DNA of 8,334 nucleotides, from positions 1 through 8,334 of the forward strand of contig NZ_CALFIG010000288.1 of NCBI RefSeq assembly GCF_937876455.1, read 5' to 3'. The notes beneath the pieces are model-generated. The model had not been told where the DNA came from. It did not search any database and saw only the letters and a program-made list of their open reading frames with translations. Made by a program: the position numbers and the translations under genes. This stretch comes from an uncultured Flavobacterium sp. Lineage in GTDB: Bacteria; Bacteroidota; Bacteroidia; Flavobacteriales; Flavobacteriaceae. Shown piece after piece: positions 1 to 5,649 of the stretch; position 1 is the first letter of the stretch, and each line of letters starts with the position of its first letter.

Positions 1-322
1 CAAAAAAAATATTGACACCTAAACTAAAATTAGATCCATAAATAAAACTTCCATTCTTTTCGTTACATAAAGCAACCATTTTTTCATAGTCAGCTAACCA
101 ACCAGTTGTGCCGCAAACTACAGGTATTGAATTATTTAAGCACTCTGAAATATTTGTTACTGCCACACTAGGAATACTAAAATCAATTGCTACGTCAGCA
201 TTTAAAAGGCCTTCAAAAGAGCTATCACTCCCTTTTTTTAGCACAATTTGATGTCCGCGTTCTAAAGCAATTTTTTCAATTACTTTTCCCATCTTTCCGT
301 ATCCTAATAATGCAATTTTCAT
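1..322 (-). CDS. dapB: 4-hydroxy-tetrahydrodipicolinate reductase, C-terminus cut by window edge
   Basis: DapB reduces 4-hydroxy-tetrahydrodipicolinate with NAD(P)H in the cytoplasm, in the lysine and meso-diaminopimelate (peptidoglycan) pathway. I translated the 107 residues visible from the ATG at 322-320. They begin MKIALLGYGKMGK, a Rossmann start with the dinucleotide-binding GYGKMG at residues 7-12. DFSIP follows at 47-51, the family hallmark CGTTGW at 70-75 and SNFSLGVN at 97-104. The second half, including the substrate-binding domain and catalytic His/Lys region, lies beyond base 1, so this is an edge truncation and not a broken gene. Family members in this phylum are about 230-240 residues. 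The gene lies 62 bases after the DUF5683 stop on the same strand, so it is probably the fourth gene of the parAB operon, possibly with an extra promoter of its own. In related genomes lepB usually follows, but that cannot be seen here. Confidence 0.95.
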   Translation of the reverse strand, partial: MKIALLGYGKMGKVIEKIALERGHQIVLKKGSDSSFEGLLNADVAIDFSIPSVAVTNISECLNNSIPVVCGTTGWLADYEKMVALCNEKNGSFIYGSNFSLGVNIFF

Positions 323-333
323 TTTCTATGATT

Positions 334-364
334 TAAAACTATTGATAAGTAGTATTACAAACAA
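334..364 (-). promoter_or_regulatory. Possible dapB promoter (weak)
   Basis: On the minus strand, TTG (complement of 362-364) is followed after 20 bases by TAGTTTTA (complement of 334-341), which ends 11 bases before the dapB ATG. This resembles the Bacteroidota pattern TTG-N19-TAnnTTTG with the last G replaced and a spacer one base longer. The leader would be very short and the DNA is AT-rich, so chance is a real alternative. Transcription from parA may suffice. Confidence 0.22.
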
Positions 365-384
365 AATTGTTAATTAAATTTTTG

Positions 385-948
385 TTAAAATTGATAGCTT
401 AAACACAAACCTACTTCGTGTTTATTGGTTAAGAAATTTTGATTAATTTGTGGTTTTAAGGTTAGGTCATCACTTACATTATATTGAAGTAAATGAGCAT
501 CTACATTAGCATCTATAATGTTTAAAATGTATAAACCTGCAGTAATTAAAATGGATAAGTCTCTATTTTTTTGATAAAATTTTTGACCCCTAATCACACT
601 TTCTGTAGACAATCTGCCAAAATTTGGATCAGCTGTATTGTTTGTTCCTAGAAGTCTTGCTTTATATTCATTTCTATAACTGGTGTATTTTGTGTTGTTA
701 TCAACAATAAAATAGATACCTGTACCTATTGCAGCAAAGACAATGGGTATTTTCCAATATTTCTTATTATACGCTTGACCTAATCCAGGTAAAAGAGCTG
801 AATAAAAAGCTGCTTTTGAAGGTGCTAATGGATTAATTGAATCTTTAACTTCTTTTTTTGTTGTAATTTTTAATTCATCTTTAGTCTGTGCATGAAGGGT
901 TTGCCAACTTACGCAAAAAAATAAAATGATATGTATTAAAAATTTCAC
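385..948 (-). CDS. DUF5683 family membrane/envelope protein
   Basis: This is a 187-residue protein of unknown function that I recognise as DUF5683, a family largely confined to Bacteroidota. Residues 1-20 form a signal peptide ending LHA before Q21, so the protein is exported. Near 40-70 it has the family block NPLAPSKAAFYSALLPGLGQ followed by a KKYWKIPIVF stretch that leads into a hydrophobic segment (about 67-82). A second hydrophobic helix lies at about 131-147, followed by IIDANVDAHL. The protein ends in ...LSYQF, an aromatic end like that of outer-membrane strands, but I would not call the location from that alone. The start is GTG at 948-946, directly abutting the parB TAA with no gap. 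There is no in-frame ATG in the N-terminal third, and GTG gives an intact signal peptide. It is almost certainly cotranscribed and translationally coupled with parB. The link between an exported protein and chromosome partition genes is unexplained. Confidence 0.88.
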   Translation of the reverse strand: MKFLIHIILFFCVSWQTLHAQTKDELKITTKKEVKDSINPLAPSKAAFYSALLPGLGQAYNKKYWKIPIVFAAIGTGIYFIVDNNTKYTSYRNEYKARLLGTNNTADPNFGRLSTESVIRGQKFYQKNRDLSILITAGLYILNIIDANVDAHLLQYNVSDDLTLKPQINQNFLTNKHEVGLCLSYQF

Positions 949-1848
949 TTAAGATTGAATTAATTTAATGATTCTATTGAAATCTTCTTCGGAATGAAAA
1001 GGAATAGTAATTTTACCTTTACCATTAGAAGTAACATCAACGGCTATTTTTGCACCAAAAAAATCTGCAATTGCTTTTTTCTCTTGTACCGAAATAGCAT
1101 ATGATTTTGAAGCGGCTGATTTAGAAGTTTTTGGTTTTAAACTTTCTTGGTATTTTTTTACAACAGCCTCAGTTTCTCTTACAGAGAGATTTTGAGTAAT
1201 GATTTTATGGTAAATATCACTTTGAACATCTAAGTTTTCAATGTTAATTAGTGCTCTTCCGTGACCCATAGAGATGAAACCATCTCGCATGCCCGTTTGA
1301 ATAATTGGATCTAATTTTAACAAACGAAGGTAATTGGTAATAGTTGAACGTTTTTTACCCACGCGGTCACTTAATTCTTCTTGTGTAAGATTTATTTCAT
1401 CAATAAGTCTTTGATATGAAATAGCAACCTCAATAGGATCAAGATCATGACGTTGAATATTTTCAACAAGTGCCATTACTAATGATTCGTTATCGTTTGC
1501 AATTCTTACATAAGTAGGAATGGTAGCTAAACCTATCAATTTTGAAGCACGTAAACGGCGTTCTCCCGAAATAAGTTGGTATTTATTAAAATCAATTTTA
1601 CGAACCGTAATAGGTTGAATTACACCAACTTCTTTAATTGATTTTGCTAATTCTTGTAATGTTTCTTCGTTGAAATTAGTTCGCGGTTGAAACGGATTAA
1701 TTTCAATTGTATTGATATCAAGTTCAATAATGTTTCCCACAACTTTATCTGCACCTTTATCTTCAACAGATTTTATGTCATTTGAAGGGTCACTCAAAAG
1801 GGCTGATAATCCTCTTCCCAGTACAGGTTTTTTTACTGCTTTTGTCAT
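949..1848 (-). CDS. parB: Chromosome-partitioning protein ParB
   Basis: ParB binds parS sites near the origin, uses CTP to close into a sliding DNA clamp, spreads along the DNA, and stimulates ParA to move sister origins apart. The protein has 299 residues, a usual length. The order is classic. An N-terminal GRGLSALL (11-18) forms the ParA-contacting segment. The ParB/Srx domain has NPFQPR (51-56), the CTP-site motif GERRLRAS (95-102) and ENIQRHDLDPIE (129-140). A helix-turn-helix lies at about 155-178 (LTQEELSDRVGKKRSTITNY). A lysine-rich linker at about 233-248 leads to the C-terminal dimerisation domain (about 250-299). The gene starts 5 bases after the parA stop and its TAA abuts the next gene's GTG, so the operon is tightly packed. 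No full parS site was found in the window. Confidence 0.97.
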   Translation of the reverse strand: MTKAVKKPVLGRGLSALLSDPSNDIKSVEDKGADKVVGNIIELDINTIEINPFQPRTNFNEETLQELAKSIKEVGVIQPITVRKIDFNKYQLISGERRLRASKLIGLATIPTYVRIANDNESLVMALVENIQRHDLDPIEVAISYQRLIDEINLTQEELSDRVGKKRSTITNYLRLLKLDPIIQTGMRDGFISMGHGRALINIENLDVQSDIYHKIITQNLSVRETEAVVKKYQESLKPKTSKSAASKSYAISVQEKKAIADFFGAKIAVDVTSNGKGKITIPFHSEEDFNRIIKLIQS

Positions 1849-1853
1849 CTGTA

Positions 1854-2618
1854 TTAATTATTTTTCTTGATAATTTCTTCTGCTAAATTAATATAATTTG
1901 AAGCTCCTTTACTTGTTGCGTCATAATTTATGATACTTTCGCCAAAACTTGGTGCTTCGCTTAGTTTTACATTTCGTTGAATTATAGTATCAAAAACCAT
2001 ATTGTTAAAATGTTTTTGTACTTCATCAACTACTTGATTTGAAAGTCTTAAGCGCGAATCATACATCGTTAATAAAAGACCTTCAATGTCTAAATTAGGA
2101 TTGTGAATTTTTTGCACACTCTTAATTGTGTTTAATAATTTTCCTAACCCTTCCAAGGCAAAATATTCGCATTGAATAGGTATAACCACACTGTCTGCGG
2201 CGGTTAATGCGTTTAGTGTTAATAAGCCTAAAGATGGTGCACAATCAATGATTACGTAGTCATACGCTTCTTTAATAGTTTTTAGTGCTTCTTTAAGCAT
2301 GTATTCTCTATTTTCTTTATCAACTAACTCAATTTCTATGGCTACTAAATCAATATGTGCAGGAATTACAGAAACATTTGGTGCCGAACATCCTATTATG
2401 GCTTCTTCTGGGGCATTGCTATGTTCTAAAATTTGGTACGTTCCAATTTCAACTTGTTCTACATCAATACCTAATCCAGAAGTAGCATTTGCCTGTGGAT
2501 CGGCATCTATTAACAATACTTTCTTTTCCAAAACACCTAATGCTGCTGCTAAATTAACAGAAGTAGTTGTTTTTCCTACACCACCTTTTTGGTTTGCAAT
2601 TGCAATGATTTTACCCAT
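1854..2618 (-). CDS. parA: Chromosome-partitioning ATPase ParA (Soj family)
   Basis: ParA is a deviant-Walker ATPase that dimerises on nucleoid DNA with ATP and is released by ParB, which moves ParB-parS complexes in segregation. The protein has 254 residues, typical for a chromosomal, non-autoregulatory ParA: it lacks the N-terminal DNA-binding domain found in many plasmid type Ia ParAs. The deviant Walker A motif KGGVGKTT is at 11-18 with the signature first lysine. LLIDADPQANAT (35-46) is the A' motif with the catalytic aspartate D40, and Walker B VIIDCAPS is at 122-129. It is the first gene of the minus-strand operon parA-parB-DUF5683-dapB. It is divergent from idi across a 149-base intergenic region that should hold both promoters. 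The ATG at 2618-2616 is followed at once by the conserved beta-strand GKIIAIANQKGG, so the start is secure. Confidence 0.97.
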   Translation of the reverse strand: MGKIIAIANQKGGVGKTTTSVNLAAALGVLEKKVLLIDADPQANATSGLGIDVEQVEIGTYQILEHSNAPEEAIIGCSAPNVSVIPAHIDLVAIEIELVDKENREYMLKEALKTIKEAYDYVIIDCAPSLGLLTLNALTAADSVVIPIQCEYFALEGLGKLLNTIKSVQKIHNPNLDIEGLLLTMYDSRLRLSNQVVDEVQKHFNNMVFDTIIQRNVKLSEAPSFGESIINYDATSKGASNYINLAEEIIKKNN

Positions 2619-2642
2619 TTTATTCTTAAAATTTTCGAATGG

Positions 2643-2672
2643 TAAAAATACAATTATTTATGGTATTCGCAA
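2643..2672 (-). promoter_or_regulatory. Promoter of the parA-parB-DUF5683-dapB operon
   Basis: On the minus strand TTG (complement of 2670-2672) is separated by exactly 19 bases from TATTTTTA (complement of 2643-2650). This is one base short of the Bacteroidota consensus TTG-N19-TAnnTTTG. The -7 element ends 24 bases before the parA ATG, a usual distance. A nearby TAAATTTG (complement of 2675-2682) fits the -7 consensus better but has no TTG at the right spacing. Confidence 0.5.
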
Positions 2673-2701
2673 CCCAAATTTATTAACAATGCGTTAAAGT
2701 C

Positions 2702-2731
2702 TTGTTTTCGTTTTAACTAGCCCTATTTAAA
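2702..2731 (+). promoter_or_regulatory. Candidate promoter of the idi operon (weak)
   Basis: TTG at 2702-2704, a 19-base spacer and TATTTAAA at 2724-2731 give the right spacing but only a partial -7 match to TAnnTTTG. An alternative -7, TAATTTTA at 2743-2750, lacks a TTG at the proper distance. A promoter must exist between parA and idi because they are divergent, but which element is used is uncertain. Confidence 0.28.
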
Positions 2732-2767
2732 TGTATTTTTTGTAATTTTACAACAAAATTTAAGACT

Positions 2768-3295
2768 GTGATAGAAGAAAAAGTTATATTAGTGGATGAA
2801 AATGATTGTCCCATTGGGCTTATGAATAAACTTGAAGCACATGAAAAAGCAGTGCTTCATAGGGCTTTTTCAGTTTTTGTCTTAAATGATAAAAATGAAA
2901 TCATGTTGCAGCAACGTGCACATCATAAATACCATTCACCTTTGCTTTGGACAAATACATGTTGTAGTCATCAACGAGAAGGAGAAACAAATATACAAGC
3001 TGGAACACGTAGGTTGCGAGAAGAAATGGGATTTGAAGTTGAATTGAAAGAAATGTTTCATTTTATCTATAAAGCTCCCTTTGATAATGGATTAACTGAA
3101 CATGAATTAGACCATGTCATGATTGGTTATTCTAATGCTACGCCTGATATCAATAAAGATGAGGTGGAAGATTGGAAATGGATGAGTATCGAAGCGGTAA
3201 AACAAGACATAGCAAATCAGCCTCAGTTCTATACGGTATGGTTTAAAATAATTTTTGAAGAATTTTATCATCATTTTGAAACCGAAATAAAATAA
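2768..3295 (+). CDS. idi: Isopentenyl-diphosphate delta-isomerase, type I (Nudix fold)
   Basis: This enzyme interconverts isopentenyl and dimethylallyl diphosphate, supplying both starter units for quinones, carotenoids and undecaprenyl lipids. It has 175 residues, close to the roughly 180 of E. coli Idi. The catalytic cysteine sits in NTCCSH (63-68; C66 by alignment to the E. coli active-site Cys). The metal ligands expected for type I are present: H25, H31, H68, and E111 and E113 in TEHELDH. A Nudix-like helix GTRRLREEMGF covers 79-89. The start is GTG at 2768: no in-frame ATG lies upstream, and the first internal Met is residue 19, which would remove the conserved ILVDENDCPIG strand. It is the first gene of a four-gene operon, 7 bases before the pterin synthase gene. 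The window does not show whether the cell uses the mevalonate route (where Idi is essential) or the MEP route. Confidence 0.95.
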   Translation: MIEEKVILVDENDCPIGLMNKLEAHEKAVLHRAFSVFVLNDKNEIMLQQRAHHKYHSPLLWTNTCCSHQREGETNIQAGTRRLREEMGFEVELKEMFHFIYKAPFDNGLTEHELDHVMIGYSNATPDINKDEVEDWKWMSIEAVKQDIANQPQFYTVWFKIIFEEFYHHFETEIK

Positions 3296-3302
3296 AGCGA
3301 TC

Positions 3303-3713
3303 ATGAATGTAACTGTAAGTAGAAAAGCCCATTTTAATGCCGCACATCGTTTGTATCGCAAAGATTGGACTATGGAGCAAAATGATGCTGTTTTTGGAAA
3401 GTGTAACAACCCAAATTTTCATGGACACAATTATGAATTGATTGTAAGTGTAACAGGACCAATTAATCCAGAAACGGGCTTTGTAATCGATGTAAAAGTG
3501 CTTTCAGATTTGATAAAAATTCATGTTGAAGAGGCATTTGATCATAAAAATTTGAATTTAGATGTCCCAGAATTCGAAGAATTAAATCCAACTGCCGAAC
3601 ACATAGCTGTTGTTATTTGGAATAAATTAAGAATACATATTTCAAAGGAATTGGAATTAGAGGTTGTCTTGTATGAAACACCTCGAAATTTTGTAACGTA
3701 TAAAGGTGCATAA
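3303..3713 (+). CDS. 6-pyruvoyl/6-carboxy-tetrahydropterin synthase family protein (QueD/PTPS, COG0720)
   Basis: This zinc enzyme acts on 7,8-dihydroneopterin triphosphate. It yields 6-pyruvoyl-tetrahydropterin (tetrahydrobiopterin-type pathway) or 6-carboxy-tetrahydropterin (queuosine pathway). The protein has 136 residues, full length for the T-fold family. The zinc histidines are H15 (in FNAAH), H40 and H42 (HGHNY). The catalytic cysteine is C34, the Asp-His pair is D80-H81 (AFDHKNLN), the PTAE motif is at 96-99 and the pterin-anchoring glutamate is E125 (YETPRN). The spacing FGKCNNPNFHGHNY is C-X5-HGH. As I recall the family's motif classes, that is the animal-type PTPS pattern, whereas QueD has C-X3-HGH. 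Automatic pipelines would often call this queD, so I withhold a symbol. Its TAA abuts the ATG of the peroxiredoxin gene, which shows translational coupling. Confidence 0.9.
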   Translation: MNVTVSRKAHFNAAHRLYRKDWTMEQNDAVFGKCNNPNFHGHNYELIVSVTGPINPETGFVIDVKVLSDLIKIHVEEAFDHKNLNLDVPEFEELNPTAEHIAVVIWNKLRIHISKELELEVVLYETPRNFVTYKGA

Positions 3714-4163
3714 ATGGCTATTCAAATAGGAGATTTTTTGCCTGATTTTCAAGGTATAGACCAAAATAATCAATTTTTTGATAGTTCAAGTTTGAAAGGA
3801 AAACCGGCTGTAATTTATTTTTATCCAAAAGACAATACGCCAGGTTGTACGGTACAAGCATGCACGTTTCGTGATGCCTATCAAGATTTTCAAGATTTGG
3901 GCGCAGTTGTTATAGGCATAAGTAGTGATTCCTCGGTGACACATCAACATTTTAAAGAAAAATACCAGTTACCCTTTACACTTATTGCTGATTTGGATAA
4001 AAAAATTAGAAAATTATTTGGCGTACCAACAGCATTTTTTGGACTGTTACCAGGTCGGGTAACCTATGTTTTTGATAAAAACGGAAAAGCTATCTTTGTG
4101 TTTGATAGTATGCGTGCAAAACACCATATTCATAAAGCATTAGAAGCTTTGCAAAAAGAATAA
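3714..4163 (+). CDS. bcp: Thioredoxin-dependent peroxiredoxin, PrxQ/BCP family
   Basis: This cytoplasmic thiol peroxidase reduces hydrogen peroxide and organic hydroperoxides and is recycled by thioredoxin. It has 149 residues, normal for BCP. The active-site motif PKDNTPGCTVQAC covers 38-50. The peroxidatic cysteine is C45, with T42 and P38 in the Pxx(x)TxxC motif. A resolving cysteine five residues later, C50, makes this the atypical 2-Cys form with an intramolecular disulfide. R115 in GRVTYVFDKNG fits the active-site arginine. No signal peptide is present. The start codon directly follows the stop of the pterin synthase gene, and manA starts 6 bases after its stop. The operon groups it with metabolic enzymes that have no obvious redox link. 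Confidence 0.95.
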   Translation: MAIQIGDFLPDFQGIDQNNQFFDSSSLKGKPAVIYFYPKDNTPGCTVQACTFRDAYQDFQDLGAVVIGISSDSSVTHQHFKEKYQLPFTLIADLDKKIRKLFGVPTAFFGLLPGRVTYVFDKNGKAIFVFDSMRAKHHIHKALEALQKE

Positions 4164-4169
4164 CACAAC

Positions 4170-5132
4170 ATGAAATTATATCCACTATCATTCACGCCCA
4201 TTTTAAAAGAGCGTATTTGGGGAGGTACTAAATTACAAACAGTACTTCACAAATCTGCTGTATCTAAAAATGTGGGAGAAAGCTGGGAACTATCAGCTGT
4301 TTCCGACGATATAAGTGTGGTGAATAATGGCGCTGCTAAAGGTAAAACATTGACTCAATTAATAGATGAGTATCCAGAAGCTATGTTAGGCGAGAAGGTA
4401 CTGTCAAAATTTGGGAAACAATTTCCTTTATTGTTTAAATTTATTGATGCTAAAGAAGATTTATCGATTCAAGTGCATCCAAATGATCAATTGGCCCAGG
4501 AAAGACATCAATCTTTTGGTAAAACTGAAATGTGGTATATTATGCAAGCTGATGAAAATGCTCGTTTGATTGTAGGCTTCAATAAAGAATCAACCCAAAC
4601 AGACTATCTTTCACATTTGCAAACTAATTCACTTACTGAATTATTAAAAGAATATCCCGTACAAACAGGCGATGTATTTTTTTTAGAGACAGGAACAATT
4701 CATGCGATAGGTGCAGGCATATTATTGGCAGAAATTCAGCAAACAAGCGACATTACATACCGTTTATATGATTGGGGACGAGTTGACGATAAGGGAATCG
4801 CTAGAGAACTACATACCGATTTAGCCCTTGAAGCTATAAATTACAATACTACAAAATCTAAAGTTACGTATGACAATGTTGTTGAAAACAAGTTGGTTAC
4901 TGTTGTAGATTCGGTTTATTTTAAAACAAATTATTTACAGTTGTCTACTTCTTATTCTTGGATAAAAAAAGAAGATGCTTTTACTGTTTTTATGTGTGTG
5001 GAAGGAAAATGTACACTTACGCATGAAGGAGAACTATTTTCTTTAGTAAAAGGCCAAACTATACTAATTCCGGCTTCTGTAACTCATTTTTTACTTGAAG
5101 GAAGAGCAACTTTACTTGAAATTTCAATTTAA
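4170..5132 (+). CDS. manA: Mannose-6-phosphate isomerase, class I (short type)
   Basis: The enzyme interconverts mannose 6-phosphate and fructose 6-phosphate, feeding GDP-mannose for surface polysaccharide or taking in mannose. It has 320 residues, the short Bacillus-type class I form; the E. coli enzyme is about 390. The N-terminal cupin block has LSFTPILKERIWGG (6-19). The zinc ligands are Q101 and H103 in SIQVHPND, E120 in GKTEMWYI, and H178 in GTIHAIGAG. The substrate-binding arginine is in TYRLYDWGR (196-204). A C-terminal cupin-like beta region (about 255-320) ends LLEISI. It is the last gene of the idi operon. No hairpin terminator is visible in the 58 bases after it, so read-through into the small downstream gene is possible. 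Confidence 0.95.
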   Translation: MKLYPLSFTPILKERIWGGTKLQTVLHKSAVSKNVGESWELSAVSDDISVVNNGAAKGKTLTQLIDEYPEAMLGEKVLSKFGKQFPLLFKFIDAKEDLSIQVHPNDQLAQERHQSFGKTEMWYIMQADENARLIVGFNKESTQTDYLSHLQTNSLTELLKEYPVQTGDVFFLETGTIHAIGAGILLAEIQQTSDITYRLYDWGRVDDKGIARELHTDLALEAINYNTTKSKVTYDNVVENKLVTVVDSVYFKTNYLQLSTSYSWIKKEDAFTVFMCVEGKCTLTHEGELFSLVKGQTILIPASVTHFLLEGRATLLEISI

Positions 5133-5135
5133 CTA

Positions 5136-5165
5136 TTGCGGTGTCAATATATTATTCTAATTTTG
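5136..5165 (+). promoter_or_regulatory. Promoter of the 89-residue protein gene
   Basis: TTG at 5136-5138, a 19-base spacer and TAATTTTG at 5158-5165 match the Bacteroidota consensus TTG-N19-TAnnTTTG exactly. The -7 element ends 25 bases before the ATG. The leader is A-rich (AGATAAAAAA) with no Shine-Dalgarno sequence, as is usual in the phylum. The TTG lies 4 bases after the manA stop. Confidence 0.75.
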
Positions 5166-5190
5166 TAACATAATTTTTAAAGATAAAAAA

Positions 5191-5460
5191 ATGGCAAGCG
5201 TTAAAAACTTGAAAAAAGAGATTAACTATGTATTAGGTGACATCATCAACATAGTTTACATTTGGGAAATGACAACTACAGGAAAACCAACTGAAGCTTC
5301 AGATGCATTATTAGATGATATTATGGATACTTTTGATTCATTAATGACAAGAATTAGTGAAAAAAAGGTTGAAAATAAAAAATCACATTTCAAACAAATC
5401 AAAAAAGATTTTGAAGATGCTGCAAATCAATTTGTTGCAAAAGTAAATGCATTAAACTAA
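5191..5460 (+). CDS. Small conserved-looking helical protein of unknown function (89 aa)
   Basis: I cannot assign a family with confidence. The protein (starts MASVKNLKKEINYVLGD) is cytoplasmic, with no signal peptide or membrane segment. It is rich in K, D and E with near-neutral net charge and appears almost all helical. A first helix (about 4-28) contains VLGDIINIVYIWEMTTT. A short linker has GKPTEASD. A second helix (about 38-57) and a third with KK pairs (about 60-85, NKKSHFKQIKKDF) follow. It has no cysteine and only one arginine. My recollection is that similar proteins of this length occur in other flavobacteria as hypothetical proteins, but I cannot check that here. The reading frame is clean, has an exact-consensus promoter of its own and uses codons like its neighbours, so it is very likely expressed, perhaps highly. 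It lies between manA and a tRNA gene and shows no functional link to either. Confidence 0.85.
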   Translation: MASVKNLKKEINYVLGDIINIVYIWEMTTTGKPTEASDALLDDIMDTFDSLMTRISEKKVENKKSHFKQIKKDFEDAANQFVAKVNALN

Positions 5461-5492
5461 AAAAAGTTCTTAAAAAATACTTTTATTTTTTT
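5461..5492 (+). terminator. Possible weak terminator after the 89-residue protein gene
   Basis: Immediately after the stop codon, AAAAGT (5462-5467) can pair with ACTTTT (5479-5484) around an 11-base loop, followed by ATTTTTTT. The stem is short and AT-rich, so it would be unstable. The T-run overlaps the TTG of the tRNA promoter. It is listed because no better terminator exists for this gene. Confidence 0.22.
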
Positions 5493-5520
5493 GGAATATT
5501 GAAATAGGGCAGTATATTTG
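5491..5520 (+). promoter_or_regulatory. Promoter of tRNA-Thr
   Basis: TTG at 5491-5493, a 19-base spacer and TATATTTG at 5513-5520 match the Bacteroidota consensus exactly. Transcription would begin a few bases downstream, leaving a short 5' leader of roughly a dozen bases before the mature tRNA end at 5539. Confidence 0.78.
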
Positions 5521-5538
5521 CACCACAATAATTGAGTT

Positions 5539-5612
5539 GCCGGTGTAGCTCAGCTGGCTAGAGCAGCTGATTTGTAATCAGCAGGTCGTGGGTTCGAGTC
5601 CCTCCATCGGCT
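5539..5612 (+). tRNA. tRNA-Thr, anticodon UGU
   Basis: I folded this 74-base cloverleaf by eye. The acceptor stem GCCGGTG (5539-5545) pairs with CATCGGC (5605-5611), with one G-T pair. The D-stem is GCTC/GAGC (5548-5551, 5561-5564). The anticodon stem is GCTGA/TCAGC around the loop TTTGTAA, with anticodon TGT at 5573-5575, reading ACA threonine codons. The variable loop is 5 bases. The T-arm is GTGGG-TTCGAGT-CCCTC (5588-5604), in which the second pair is a T-T mismatch. The discriminator base is T5612 and CCA is not encoded, so it must be added by the nucleotidyltransferase. The gene stands alone, with its own promoter and terminator. Confidence 0.96.
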
Positions 5613-5613
5613 C

Positions 5614-5645
5614 AAAAAAAGGAAAGTGAAAACTTTCCTTTTTTT
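5614..5645. terminator. Bidirectional intrinsic terminator between tRNA-Thr and the pentapeptide gene
   Basis: A perfect 14-base inverted repeat (AAAAAAAGGAAAGT at 5614-5627, ACTTTCCTTTTTTT at 5632-5645) surrounds a GAAA tetraloop. The GC-containing core is GGAAAGT/ACTTTCC, flanked by an A-run on one side and a T-run on the other. It therefore ends in a T-run in both directions. It lies between two convergent genes, 1 base after the tRNA and 4 bases after the stop of the minus-strand pentapeptide gene. Confidence 0.92.
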
Positions 5646-5649
5646 ATTT

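Noticed and set aside
1..322. dapB as a truncated pseudogene.
   Set aside because: The frame is intact up to base 1 with all expected motifs in order. The truncation is due to the window edge.
2299..2697. A 132-codon open frame on the plus strand opposite the parA start.
   Set aside because: It is antisense to the strongly conserved ParA N-terminus, and its translation has no recognisable features. It is a shadow of parA.
3107..3428. Minus-strand open frames of 100 and 61 codons over the idi/pterin synthase junction.
   Set aside because: They lie antisense to two well-supported genes with intact active sites, and their translations look random.
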